Source: Caproicibacter sp047777415 (GTDB lineage: Bacteria > Bacillota > Clostridia > Oscillospirales > Acutalibacteraceae). Taken from it: DNA of 64,000 nt. This document shows positions 50,131 to 59,049 of this stretch, in pieces (the stretch's first letter is position 1; every line of letters begins with the position of its first letter). Below the pieces are notes generated by a model. It worked only from the letters and a program-made list of their open reading frames with translations, was not told the DNA's origin and ran no database searches. The position numbers were made by a program, and so were the translations under genes. The DNA is taken from the NCBI GenBank assembly GCA_047777415.1, contig JBKEEO010000001.1, positions 1,364,001 to 1,428,000 of the forward strand. Direction: 5' to 3'.

Positions 50131-52223
50131 ATGGCTTTTTCCTTAATGACATATTTTTTCCGCTGTCTATATTCCTCCTGCTTACCGCGGTTGAAGTTTT
50201 GTACCGGGCGCAGATATCCAACAACGCGGCTCCAAACTTCAGCTGGTTTTCCGCAGGTGGGGCAAGTGAAATGTTCACCGGGAATATAGCCGTGGTCGCT
50301 GCAAATGGAGAATGTTGGCGTCAAAGAAATATAAGGCAGCTTATAATTTGTAAAGATTTTGCGAATCAAACGTTTTGCAGCCTCAGTGTCATGGATTTCC
50401 TCACCTAAATAAAAGTGCAGCACGGTTCCGCCGGTGTACAAAGACTGAAGTTCGTCCTGAAGTTCAAGGGTTTCAAAAATATCATCCGTGTATCCAACCG
50501 GCAGCTGTGTGGAGTTTGTGTAATACGGTTCCTTGTCGCCGGCCGTGATAATGTCCGGATAGCGAGCCTTGTCCAACCGGGCGAGACTGTAGCTGGCACC
50601 TTCGGCAGGCGTCGCTTCCAGATTGTAGTAGTGACCGGTTTCCTCTTGCAGGTCGCGGATAAAATCACGCATATAGTTGAGGGTACCAATTGCAAACTGC
50701 TGCCCCTGCTCCGTTGTTAAGTCGCAGTCCGGGCCGAACAGATTCATGCAGGCCTCATTCATGCCAATCAGACCAATGGTATTGAAGTGATTATACCAAT
50801 ACGACCCGGTTTTTTCCTTTACGCCCTTGAGGTAATGTCTTGAAAACGGATATAATCCACGTTCAGTTTGAAGTTCAATTACTTTGCGCTTGATTTCCAA
50901 GCTTTCTTTTGCAATATTCATTGCTTTCCAAAGGCGCATGCGGAATTCCGATTCATCTTTTGATACATAAGCGATACGGGGCAGATTAATCGTTACCACT
51001 CCGATGGAACCGGTCAGAGGGTTGGAGCCAAACAGACCGCCGCCGCGTTTGCGCAGTTCACTTTTGTCAATGCGCAGACGACAGCACATGGACAGCGCGT
51101 CTTCCGGAGAAAGGTCGGAATTGATGTAATTGGAGAAGTAAGGTATGCCGTATTTGCAGGTGATTTCCATAAAACGGTTGATGACGGGGCTGTCCCACTG
51201 GAAATCCTTTGTCACGTTTATGGTTGGAATTGGGAAAGTGAAAACACGACCCTTGCTGTCACCTTCCATCATCACGTCACAGAAGGCCATGTTAATCATG
51301 TCCATTTCCTTTTGGAAATCCCCATATTTTTCCGGCATAAGTTTTCCGCCGATTATGACATTTTGGTCACGCAGCGTGCGGGGAACCACGATGTCGAATG
51401 TCAAGTTTGAAAACGGGCATTGGAAACCGACTCGGGTGGGAACATTCAGATTAAAGATGAATTCTTGAAGGGCCTGCTTGACTGCTTTGTAATCCAAATT
51501 GTCATAACGCACAAAAGGTGCGCAATAGGTATCGAAGGATGACCAGGCTTGTGCGCCAGCCGTTTCACCTTGTGTGGTAAAGGTTGAATTGACAATTTGT
51601 CCAAGGAAAGAACGCAGATGCTTTGGCGGACGGGATTCCACTTTGCCCGGTACGCCGCCGAATCCTTCTTGAAGAATTTGCCTTAAATCCCATCCGGCAC
51701 AGTACGGGCCGAAAAATCCTAAATCGTGAATATGAATATCACCGGAAAGATGCGCGTCACGGATTTCCTGCGGATAAATTTCATGAAGCCAATAATTTTT
51801 CGTAAATGCTTCACGTACATAATTGTTCAGGCCATTAATGGATTTTTGTGTGTTGGCATTTTCGTTGATTTTCCAGTCTCTGTCATCCAGATATTCGCTG
51901 AACATATTGATGGTAGCGCCGATAAGCGCATTGGCTTCACGGGCGGAACGCCTTTTTTCACGGTAAAGGATATAAGCCTTTGCTGTTTTTGCGTGACCGT
52001 TCTCAATCAGTACCTTTTCGACAATATCTTGGATGCCTTCCATATCGGCAACCCCGTCCGGAAATTTCTGTTCGGCAATCTCAACCACTTGATCTGCCAA
52101 ACGCTGTGATATGGAAAAATCATCACCACCGACCGCGGTCGCAGCCTTGAAAATTGCCCAGACAATTTTCTCTTTTTTAAACGGAACTTTGGTCCGGTCC
52201 CTTTTGATAATTTGCGTTAACAT
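50127..52223 (-). CDS. nrdD: Anaerobic ribonucleoside-triphosphate reductase
   Basis: A class III, oxygen-sensitive enzyme, 698 aa from the ATG at 52223, 7 nt after GGAGG. The N-terminal ATP-cone (IIKRDRTKVPFKKEKIVWAI) is the allosteric nucleotide switch. The C-terminal zinc site is CSDHGYIPGEHFTCPTCG, and the glycyl-radical Gly is in RVVGYLRPVQNFNRGKQEEY. Two NrdR-like boxes overlap its promoter. It indicates strictly anaerobic dNTP synthesis. Confidence 0.96.
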   Translation of the reverse strand: MLTQIIKRDRTKVPFKKEKIVWAIFKAATAVGGDDFSISQRLADQVVEIAEQKFPDGVADMEGIQDIVEKVLIENGHAKTAKAYILYREKRRSAREANALIGATINMFSEYLDDRDWKINENANTQKSINGLNNYVREAFTKNYWLHEIYPQEIRDAHLSGDIHIHDLGFFGPYCAGWDLRQILQEGFGGVPGKVESRPPKHLRSFLGQIVNSTFTTQGETAGAQAWSSFDTYCAPFVRYDNLDYKAVKQALQEFIFNLNVPTRVGFQCPFSNLTFDIVVPRTLRDQNVIIGGKLMPEKYGDFQKEMDMINMAFCDVMMEGDSKGRVFTFPIPTINVTKDFQWDSPVINRFMEITCKYGIPYFSNYINSDLSPEDALSMCCRLRIDKSELRKRGGGLFGSNPLTGSIGVVTINLPRIAYVSKDESEFRMRLWKAMNIAKESLEIKRKVIELQTERGLYPFSRHYLKGVKEKTGSYWYNHFNTIGLIGMNEACMNLFGPDCDLTTEQGQQFAIGTLNYMRDFIRDLQEETGHYYNLEATPAEGASYSLARLDKARYPDIITAGDKEPYYTNSTQLPVGYTDDIFETLELQDELQSLYTGGTVLHFYLGEEIHDTEAAKRLIRKIFTNYKLPYISLTPTFSICSDHGYIPGEHFTCPTCGKPAEVWSRVVGYLRPVQNFNRGKQEEYRQRKKYVIKEKAI

Positions 52224-52251
52224 GGACATTCCTCCCGTTTTTGTATACTCA

Positions 52252-52321
52252 AGACAATATATAGTCTTTTGTATTTTTCAAAGTACTATATATATTAATA
52301 CTTAGGAAAGTCCATTGTCAA
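52252..52321 (-). promoter_or_regulatory. nrdD promoter with two NrdR-box-like sites
   Basis: On the minus strand TTGACA (52316-52321) and TTAATA (52293-52298) are 17 nt apart. AGACAATATATAGTCT (52252-52267) is a palindrome resembling the NrdR box, and a second A+T box, TACTATATATATTAAT (52284-52299), overlaps the -10. The centres are about 32 bp apart, three helix turns, as in known NrdR tandem sites. Confidence 0.6.
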
Positions 52322-52353
52322 TAGAAAAATCACACAGAAAGCAGAAATTCATT

Positions 52354-52776
52354 TTAACGCTTCTTTTGACAGTCGCGGCAATAGCCGAAAATTTCAAGAT
52401 TGTGGCCGGTAACGTCGAAACCGGTTTTAGCCATCAAACCTTTTTCATAGGGCTCGAGCGGACAGTCATCCAGAGGGAACCTTTTGTGGCAGCCCAGACA
52501 GACCATATAATGACGGTGCTTGTCATACATCTCAAACAGGGCACCGCATTCTTCCACGGTGCTTAATTTCCGAACTAAATGTTTGGCAACGAGAAGTTCT
52601 AAAACACGGTATACGGTGGAAAGACTGATAGATTCTCCCTGTTCGCGCAGCTGAATAAAAATCCCTTCTGCGGAAATCGGATTGGCACTTTGCTCCAGTA
52701 TTCCGATGATTCTGCGGCGCTGACGGGTGCTTTTTAATCCACAGCGTTTCAGGCGGCCTTTACTGTCTTCCATCAT
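52354..52776 (-). CDS. Fur-family regulator, probably Zur (zinc uptake regulator)
   Basis: A 140-aa protein. The N-terminal winged helix (STRQRRRIIGILEQSANPIS, SLSTVYRVLELL) is followed by a metal-binding domain with CLGC (about residue 95) and CRDC (about 133) pairs for structural zinc, and the HYMVCLGCHKRF His/Cys cluster. It is the last gene of the znuA-C-B operon, 1 bp after the permease, so zinc-responsive repression of this operon is the likely role. A perfect palindrome lies at the operon start. Confidence 0.85.
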   Translation of the reverse strand: MMEDSKGRLKRCGLKSTRQRRRIIGILEQSANPISAEGIFIQLREQGESISLSTVYRVLELLVAKHLVRKLSTVEECGALFEMYDKHRHYMVCLGCHKRFPLDDCPLEPYEKGLMAKTGFDVTGHNLEIFGYCRDCQKKR

Positions 52777-52777
52777 A

Positions 52778-53614
52778 TCAACTCCCGGACACAGTTTTTA
52801 TAGCCTGCGTCCCTTTTCGGCCGCGCAGGAAATAAACCAAAAGGTAACATAGGGCGGAGAGAATCACGATGCTCGCTCCGGAGGCAATGTTCAGTGTATA
52901 GGACAGCCAGAGTCCTGCAAGGCAGAATACAGCACCGAAAAAAATGGAATACCAAATCCGCTTGCCGAAACTGTTCGTCAAAAGGCCGGCAACAGCCGCG
53001 GGCGCAGTGAGCAGAGCAAGTACGAGAATAATGCCGACAACACGGATCAGAACAACCACAGTCATTGCAACCAAAATCAACAGCGCATTATTGAGACGAG
53101 CGGTTGGAATACCCATAACAGTTGCAAATTCTTCATCAAACAGAAATGCTTTCCATGTATCATAAAAAGATGCAACGGCGACAACAACCACAAAGGTCAG
53201 AACAACCATCAGCAGGATATCGCTGCGCGTTACGGACAAGATGTTGCCGAACAGATAGGAATTCATGTCCGGAGGATATCCCGGCGTCATTGCAACAAAT
53301 AGGATACCCAGTGCCATACCAAACGACCAGAACAAACCGATGATAACATCCGAATGGATCGATTTTTTGCGGCTGATTTGTCCAATGGCAAGCGATCCGA
53401 TGACGGCAAACAAAAAAGCACCGAGTATCGGTTCAAAGCCCAATAGATAGCCTAGTCCAACACCGCCATAGGAGGTATGAGCTATTCCGCCGCTGAGCAT
53501 AATCATCTTTTTTTCAATGATAATTACGCCAATGATCCCGCAGACAATGCTGGAAAGTATTCCCGCGGCCACGGCGTTTTGAAGAAACTGGTAGGTTAAC
53601 AGTGCAGATATCAT
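52778..53614 (-). CDS. Zinc/manganese ABC transporter permease (ZnuB family)
   Basis: 278 aa with about eight to nine membrane segments of the ABC-3 family. GIIGVIIIEKKMIMLSGGIAH, FWSFGMALGILFVAMTPGY and VVGIILVLALLTAPAAVAGLL are typical of ZnuB/MntB. It is placed between the ATPase and the Fur-type regulator genes with almost no gap. Metal specificity is inferred from the Zur-like regulator. Confidence 0.92.
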   Translation of the reverse strand: MISALLTYQFLQNAVAAGILSSIVCGIIGVIIIEKKMIMLSGGIAHTSYGGVGLGYLLGFEPILGAFLFAVIGSLAIGQISRKKSIHSDVIIGLFWSFGMALGILFVAMTPGYPPDMNSYLFGNILSVTRSDILLMVVLTFVVVVAVASFYDTWKAFLFDEEFATVMGIPTARLNNALLILVAMTVVVLIRVVGIILVLALLTAPAAVAGLLTNSFGKRIWYSIFFGAVFCLAGLWLSYTLNIASGASIVILSALCYLLVYFLRGRKGTQAIKTVSGS

Positions 53615-54394
53615 TTATCGGTCCTCCCCATGCGTTTTCAGTACCCGATGCGGTACGCCGTGTACAATTAGGTCGACCGGGCAGCCGTAAAGCGCATCGA
53701 CCGTATTTTGGTCAAGTTCCGGTTCACCGTGGTAGACAAGCTGCCCGTTTAGGCACGCAATCCGACGAACCTGCGTGGATACTGCCATCATGTCGTGTGT
53801 CACAAGCAAAATGGTCATCTGGCGGTTTAGTTTACCGAGTAAATCGTAAATCTGCCTGCGCGATTTTGCATCCACACTTGCAGTTGGTTCGTCCAGTAGC
53901 AGAATTTGCGGATGTTCCGCCAGAGCGCGGGCGATCAGCATTTTTTGAAATTCGCCGCCGGACAGACCGCCTATCTGACGGTCGGCAAGTTCTGAAATGC
54001 CTACTTCTTTTAAAGCAGCATCTGCCGCGGCCCTGTCCGCTTCCGAATACCGATGAAAGGAAAGATGGCTGTGTGTCAGCCTGCCGGTCAGAACAACTTC
54101 TCGAACCGTGACAGGGAAACTGCGGTCTACAGCCGAAAACTGGGGAACATAGCCGACCAGAGTTCCTGCTTGGCCCGGTGCCTTTCCGCAGACCCGAATG
54201 GTTCCGGCGGATATTGGTACAAGCCCCAGAATGGAACGGAGCAGCGTGGTTTTTCCGCCGCCGTTTGGACCGATAATTCCAAGGTATTCTCCTTGCGTTA
54301 TATCAAGACTAACGTCGGAAAGTGCTGTTACATCATTGTACCGCACAGTAAGATGTCTGATACGAATGATCTGTTCATTGGAATCTACAGTCAT
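53615..54394 (-). CDS. Zinc/manganese ABC transporter ATP-binding protein (ZnuC family)
   Basis: 259 aa. Walker A GPNGGGKTTLLRSI, the Q-loop GYVPQF, signature LSGGEFQKMLIARAL, Walker B ILLLDEPTASVD and the switch His in LLVTHDMMAV are all present. It overlaps the binding-protein gene by 4 bp and abuts the permease gene. It powers the uptake system on the cytoplasmic face. Confidence 0.94.
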   Translation of the reverse strand: MTVDSNEQIIRIRHLTVRYNDVTALSDVSLDITQGEYLGIIGPNGGGKTTLLRSILGLVPISAGTIRVCGKAPGQAGTLVGYVPQFSAVDRSFPVTVREVVLTGRLTHSHLSFHRYSEADRAAADAALKEVGISELADRQIGGLSGGEFQKMLIARALAEHPQILLLDEPTASVDAKSRRQIYDLLGKLNRQMTILLVTHDMMAVSTQVRRIACLNGQLVYHGEPELDQNTVDALYGCPVDLIVHGVPHRVLKTHGEDR

Positions 54395-55278
54395 TGCATT
54401 GCCTCCGCCATGGTAGTTGCCATTTTTTTAAGATTCTCAATATAATCGGGTGCAAGCGGAGAAAGTTCCACGGTTTTGCCCCCAATTTCTTCGGCAAAAG
54501 CTTCCGATTGTTTACTGTCCACTTCATCTTGATAGAAAATAGCATGAATGTTCTGTCGCTTTGCAAAATCCACCATATCCTGCATATGCTGCGGAGTGGC
54601 TTCTTTTCCTTCTTCTTCCAGTGCGTACATCGTCAGCCCGTAATCTTCCGCAAGATAACCGAATGCTGGATGGAAGACGAGAAAGTTCTTATTTTGGATG
54701 TTGGAAAAAATTTCGTTCAGTTCGGTATCCAATGCGTCCAACTGTTTCAAATAGTTCTGTGCATTTTCCTCATACTGCTGCTTGTGCGAAGGGTCCAACT
54801 CTCCGCATTGCTGTGCGATGGTTTCCACCATGACCTTTGCCCGCTTGGGAGAAAGCCAAATATGGGGATCCCGTTCTCCGGAAGAGAAGGTTCGGTCAGG
54901 ATATTTTTCTGCCACTATATCCTGCAGGCGTATAATCTTTAGATTTTCTAGATCTGCTGCAGCCGGAAGAATGGAGGCTTCTTCCGCAGGCACCCCAATG
55001 GCAAAATAGATACTTGCGTTGCTGAGTTCTTCTTTTTGCTTTGGTGTAGGCTCATAGGTTTCCGGACTGTAACCGGGCGGAATGGTGGTGATAATTTCCA
55101 TCAAATCGCCGCAAACAGCCTTGGCAAAAGTAGCTTCCGGTACAATTGTTACGGCTATCACAGGCTTTTGCGTTTCCTGTGACGTTGTTGAAGACTGTTC
55201 CGGATTGGAAGCGCATGCTGTGAACAAAAGTAAAACGGTAAGCAATATTCCATATGCAGATAATAAAATCCGTTTCAT
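54391..55278 (-). CDS. Zinc ABC transporter substrate-binding lipoprotein (ZnuA family)
   Basis: 295 aa. The signal peptide ends in a lipobox Cys (LLFTACASNPEQ). The metal-binding cluster-A-1 protein has Glu/His-type ligands: DPHIWLSPKRAKVM (His), FHPAFGYLAEDYGL (His), and the acidic YQDEVDSK near residue 240. A His-rich loop is absent, unlike E. coli ZnuA, so manganese cannot be excluded. First gene of the operon, with a palindrome overlapping the promoter. Confidence 0.92.
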   Translation of the reverse strand: MKRILLSAYGILLTVLLLFTACASNPEQSSTTSQETQKPVIAVTIVPEATFAKAVCGDLMEIITTIPPGYSPETYEPTPKQKEELSNASIYFAIGVPAEEASILPAAADLENLKIIRLQDIVAEKYPDRTFSSGERDPHIWLSPKRAKVMVETIAQQCGELDPSHKQQYEENAQNYLKQLDALDTELNEIFSNIQNKNFLVFHPAFGYLAEDYGLTMYALEEEGKEATPQHMQDMVDFAKRQNIHAIFYQDEVDSKQSEAFAEEIGGKTVELSPLAPDYIENLKKMATTMAEAMQ

Positions 55279-55300
55279 AAGTTTTTAGATACCCCCATTC

Positions 55301-55360
55301 CAAATGCAAATAGTTTGCATTTGCGTTTTGTATTGTATCACATGAGAATGGGATTGTAAA
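55301..55360 (-). promoter_or_regulatory. Promoter and Zur-box-like palindrome of the zinc operon
   Basis: On the minus strand TTTACA (55355-55360), 17-nt spacer, TACAAT (55332-55337). Just downstream, around the expected transcription start, 55301-55323 is a perfect palindrome with 10-bp arms (CAAATGCAAA and TTTGCATTTG) and a 3-bp centre. Binding here would block initiation. Confidence 0.75.
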
Positions 55361-55500
55361 TACTTTTATTTTGTGAAACTAAGGGCATAATAATTCCGAT
55401 TGAACTTTAGGGATATACAAAACTATGTCGGAAAAATAATTACCAAAATTGAATAAATCATGATTTTGCAGATCAAAATAGTTGTGAAAGGGGTAATATC

Positions 55501-55710
55501 ATGCTTGATAAAATCGCTTTAATACTGGTTATTATTGGAGGACTTAACTGGGGATCCATAGGACTTTTTGGTTTTGACATTGTTGCATGGATCTTTGGTG
55601 GACAGCTTACGGCAGGCAGCCGCATCGTATTCGTTGTGGTAGCTATTTCTGCTCTGTGGTGCTTAAGATTTCTGTTTCGTGATGATGAAGAGCCTGTTCA
55701 CAACGCGTAG
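55501..55710 (+). CDS. DUF378 family small membrane protein
   Basis: 69 aa with two membrane segments. LVIIGGLNWGSIGLFGFDIV is the hallmark of DUF378, and the second segment is IVFVVVAISALWCLRFLF. AAAGGGG precedes the ATG. Function unknown. It is followed by a strong terminator, so it is a single-gene unit. Confidence 0.9.
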   Translation: MLDKIALILVIIGGLNWGSIGLFGFDIVAWIFGGQLTAGSRIVFVVVAISALWCLRFLFRDDEEPVHNA

Positions 55711-55727
55711 TTACTTTTCCACCTCAA

Positions 55728-55769
55728 AATAGCCGTCGTTTCCAAAAATAAATGGAAACGACGGCTATT
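55728..55769. terminator. Bidirectional terminator
   Basis: AATAGCCGTCGTTTCC (55728-55743) pairs perfectly with GGAAACGACGGCTATT (55754-55769), between DUF378 and the convergent coaX. Confidence 0.85.
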
Positions 55770-55791
55770 GTCATATAAAGGCCGGTGCATT

Positions 55792-56565
55792 TTATTGTTG
55801 TTTGTTCAGATCATAGATAATCCTCAGGCCTTCCAGAAGAAGTGTGTCGCAAAAGACAATATCACGTTCACACTGTGAAACGATTTCCTTTGCAAGCCCT
55901 CCCGTTGCAACAACATTGCATTTTTTGCCGAGTTCTTTTTCCATGTGGCTGCACATGCCATCTATCATACAGGCAGTTCCGTTAATTAAGCCGGAGCGCA
56001 TACATTCTGCCGTGCTGCCGCCAATATAGTGCTCAGGAGCTTCCAAACTAACGGAGGGCAACTGGGCTGTGCGGTTGGTAAGTGCATCCAGTGAAATGCC
56101 AACTCCGGGAGCAATCGCACCGCCGAGCATACGTCTGTCCTCATCCAAAACGACAAATGTCGTCGCGGTGCCCATGTCAATGATAATACAAGGACCGTCA
56201 AATAATTCTGCCGCGGCAACGCAGCCTACAATCAAGTCGGCACCGACAGTCTCGGTTCCGCAGCTGAGATCGATTTTTATGCCGGTTTTTGTTTTCGGCC
56301 CTACGCAGATCGGTTCCGTGCCGGTCAAACGGCGGATTGCGCGCTTTAAATATGAATTTACGGTAGGAACCACCGAACTGATTGCCGAACCTTCAATCTG
56401 TTGGCAAGATACTCCGTGGATATCCAAAATTTCTTTCAGCTCAATCGCATACTGGTCTTCCATTCTCATGCGGTCAGTAGCCATTCGAGAAACAAACAGC
56501 AGCTTTTTTCCTTCATAAACGCCCAGGGTAATATTGGTGTTGCCAATATCCAAAACCAAAATCAT
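55792..56565 (-). CDS. coaX: Type III pantothenate kinase
   Basis: 257 aa from the ATG at 56565, with GGAGG upstream; the longer frame from 56625 lacks a site. MILVLDIGNTNITLGVYEG holds the phosphate-binding Asp and Asn, and GADLIVGCVAAAELF and IIDMGTATTFVVLDE are the second and third ASKHA motifs. It phosphorylates pantothenate, the first step of coenzyme A synthesis. Confidence 0.94.
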   Translation of the reverse strand: MILVLDIGNTNITLGVYEGKKLLFVSRMATDRMRMEDQYAIELKEILDIHGVSCQQIEGSAISSVVPTVNSYLKRAIRRLTGTEPICVGPKTKTGIKIDLSCGTETVGADLIVGCVAAAELFDGPCIIIDMGTATTFVVLDEDRRMLGGAIAPGVGISLDALTNRTAQLPSVSLEAPEHYIGGSTAECMRSGLINGTACMIDGMCSHMEKELGKKCNVVATGGLAKEIVSQCERDIVFCDTLLLEGLRIIYDLNKQQ

Positions 56566-56689
56566 ATGGAATCTGCCTCCAATGTGGAATACGTTGGAAA
56601 TCAAACGGATGATTCCAATTTCCACCCGATCATATGTGAAATTATAACAAAGTAGGGACTAAAATGCAATGGAAAGTTATCTTTAGCGC

Positions 56690-58525
56690 CTACAGTTTTT
56701 CTAGCAGCTGCGCAACTTGGAAAAACATCGCCGAAACATACCAAGCTGTAGCAAACTGATATACTGCACTGAACAGAGCAAAACGTAAACCAACTTCCCT
56801 GCGAATCGTTGCGAGTGCCGCGGAGCAAGGAGTGTAAAGAAGAATAAAGATAAGGTAAGAGCAGGCGTTTACAGGGGTAAATAAATTGTGCAGGCCGGCA
56901 GCTGGGTTGCCCTCGCAGAGAACACCGTAAGCTCCGACAATGGATTCTTTTGCAACAAGCCCGGAAAGCAGTGCCACGGCTTGCTTCCATCCTCCAAAAC
57001 CGCACAGGGAGAAAATAGGAGCAATGGCACGTCCGGCTGCAGCAAGAAGACTGCGGGAACTGTCGGAAGTGAGGTGAAAATCCGTTGAAACGGATTGAAG
57101 TATCCAAATCAGGATTGTTGCAAGGAAAACCGTTGTTCCGGCGCGCTGGAGAAAATCCCGAACTCTCCGTCCTACATGTTTTTTCATATTTTCAAATGTC
57201 GGCATTCGATAGTCCGGCAGTTCCATCAGAAATGCGGCGGGTTCGCCGGGCAGTACAGTGCTCTTGAAAAAAACGGCGGATGCAAGTCCCATGAGCACCC
57301 CTAACAGGTAAAGAAGGAACATGGTCTGTGGCTGTCGGTTGGAAAAAAAGACGCCAAGGAAAAGGGAATAAACGGGCATTTTGGCACTGCAGGACATAAA
57401 AGGAGTAATCAGCACGGTCAGGCGGCGGTCTTTTTCATTTTCCAAAATCCGAGTACCCATGACGGCCGGGACCGTACAGCCAAATCCCATGAGGAGGGGC
57501 ACAAACGAACGCCCGGAAAGGCCGATTCTCCGCATGGGCGCGTCCATGATAAACGCGGCACGAGCCATATATCCGCTGTCTTCCAGGAAAGAAAGCAGCA
57601 AAAACAGCAGGACAATTTGCGGCAGAAATTTCAGCACTGCGCCGACACCCGCCAGGATTCCGTTGAGTACCAAGTCCTGTACCCAAACGTTGACACCTTC
57701 TGCTTGCATCAGCGTTTCCAGTGTGCGGGATACGGAGTGAATCAGCAGCTCTGCCGCAGATACCAGAAAATCTCCTGCGGTGCCGAAAGTCAGTGCAAAA
57801 ATCAAAAGTACAATGAGCAGAAATATTGGTATGGACACATACCGGTTAGTGGCAATTCGGTCAATTCGTTCGGTGATGGTGTGCATGTTTTGACCACCGG
57901 ATACCGTTCTTTTGGCAATGGAATGAATGCGCCGGTAACGGGTCTGAGCTTCCTCAAGGTCAGGATCCTTGCAGCCGGCGTCCGGCTTTGCGGAGTGAAA
58001 TGTTCGCGAGGGTTGATAAAGTGATTGAAAGGCGGTTTCCAGCAGGGTTTTGATTCCTGTTCCACGGGTGGCGCAAATTGGAATGACAGGAATACCAAGT
58101 AGAACGGAAAGCAAGTGGTAATCCACTTTACCGCCCCGTCTGCTGAGGGTGTCCGTCATGCTAAGCGCGGCCACCACAGGAATCCCCAGTTCCAGCAGCT
58201 GCGTTGTCAGATATAAGCTCCTCTCTAGGCACGTGGCATCAATTACATTTAAAATCAAATCCGGTTTTACTTTTTTTAAAAAATTCGTTGCAAGCGCTTC
58301 TTCCGGTGTATACGGTACCAGGGAATAGATACCGGGAAGATCAATGATTCGCGCGCTGCCGCCTTGCCAGTGTGCCATGCCGCTTTTTTTCTCCACAGTG
58401 ACGCCGGGCCAGTTGCCCACGGTCGCACTGGAACCGGTCAGCCGATTAAACAGCGTAGTTTTCCCGCAGTTTGGGTTTCCCACCAGCGCATAGAGAGGCG
58501 TTTCTCGTCTTAATTTCTTTTCCAT
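56690..58525 (-). CDS. FeoB-family ferrous iron transporter GTPase, altered G4 motif
   Basis: 611 aa, a little shorter than classical FeoB. The N-terminal G domain has G1 GNPNCGKTTLFNRL, G2 Thr in NWPGVTVEKK, and G3 DLPGIYSL. At the G4 position, normally NMxD, it reads ALSMTD (Ser for Asn); Asn normally contacts guanine. The membrane part follows with two Gate domains (PLLMGFGCTVPAVMGTRIL, FLPQIVLLFLLLSF). No feoA or feoC is nearby. It is 2 bp downstream of spmB, in one operon with spmA/spmB. Confidence 0.88.
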   Translation of the reverse strand: MEKKLRRETPLYALVGNPNCGKTTLFNRLTGSSATVGNWPGVTVEKKSGMAHWQGGSARIIDLPGIYSLVPYTPEEALATNFLKKVKPDLILNVIDATCLERSLYLTTQLLELGIPVVAALSMTDTLSRRGGKVDYHLLSVLLGIPVIPICATRGTGIKTLLETAFQSLYQPSRTFHSAKPDAGCKDPDLEEAQTRYRRIHSIAKRTVSGGQNMHTITERIDRIATNRYVSIPIFLLIVLLIFALTFGTAGDFLVSAAELLIHSVSRTLETLMQAEGVNVWVQDLVLNGILAGVGAVLKFLPQIVLLFLLLSFLEDSGYMARAAFIMDAPMRRIGLSGRSFVPLLMGFGCTVPAVMGTRILENEKDRRLTVLITPFMSCSAKMPVYSLFLGVFFSNRQPQTMFLLYLLGVLMGLASAVFFKSTVLPGEPAAFLMELPDYRMPTFENMKKHVGRRVRDFLQRAGTTVFLATILIWILQSVSTDFHLTSDSSRSLLAAAGRAIAPIFSLCGFGGWKQAVALLSGLVAKESIVGAYGVLCEGNPAAGLHNLFTPVNACSYLIFILLYTPCSAALATIRREVGLRFALFSAVYQFATAWYVSAMFFQVAQLLEKL

Positions 58526-58527
58526 GA

Positions 58528-59049
58528 TTACGAAAAAAGCAGCCGTACCGTCAAAGCGGAAACGAGGCAGACAGTTAGGTCGGCGGTTAGAGCGGCGGGT
58601 ATGGTATGGCGGGTTTTTTTGATGTTAACGGCCCCATAATATACTGCGATGGCATAAAATGTTGTTTCTGTGGAGGCGGACATCACCGAGGCAACGCGCC
58701 CGATAAAGCTGTCAGGTGTGAAGTCTTTGAAAATTTGTGTCAGAACGGCGGTGGAACCGCTGCCGGAAATCGGTCGGATTAGTGCCAGGGGCATGACTTG
58801 CTTTGGAAGGCCGATAAAAGCAGCGGCCGGCGCTAAGAAAGAGGAGAGAAGGTCTAAAGCGCCGGAAGCGCTAAACATGGAAACTGCCAAAATTAAGCCA
58901 ATCAGCGTAGGAAGAATTGCAACGGTGGAGTGCAGGCCTTCCTTGGCACCGGCTACAAACGTGTCAAATACTGGAACTTTTCGAAGAAATCCGAACAAAA
59001 TAATGCTTAGAACAACGGCAGGCATCACATAAGTTCCTAACTTATCCAC
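58528..59049 (-). CDS. spmB: Spore maturation protein SpmB
   Basis: A 173-aa nucleoside-recognition (Gate) domain membrane protein. MDKLGTYVMPAVVLSIILFGFLR and LALIRPISGSGSTAVLTQI are SpmB-specific, and SASTETTFYAIAVYYGAV is also conserved. With SpmA it is needed for spore-core dehydration and heat resistance in Bacillus and Clostridium perfringens. It overlaps spmA by 8 bp. Confidence 0.93.
   Translation of the reverse strand: MDKLGTYVMPAVVLSIILFGFLRKVPVFDTFVAGAKEGLHSTVAILPTLIGLILAVSMFSASGALDLLSSFLAPAAAFIGLPKQVMPLALIRPISGSGSTAVLTQIFKDFTPDSFIGRVASVMSASTETTFYAIAVYYGAVNIKKTRHTIPAALTADLTVCLVSALTVRLLFS

Noticed and set aside
53602..54111. 169-codon ORF on the plus strand
   Set aside because: Antisense to the zinc ABC ATPase gene, whose Walker and signature motifs are complete.
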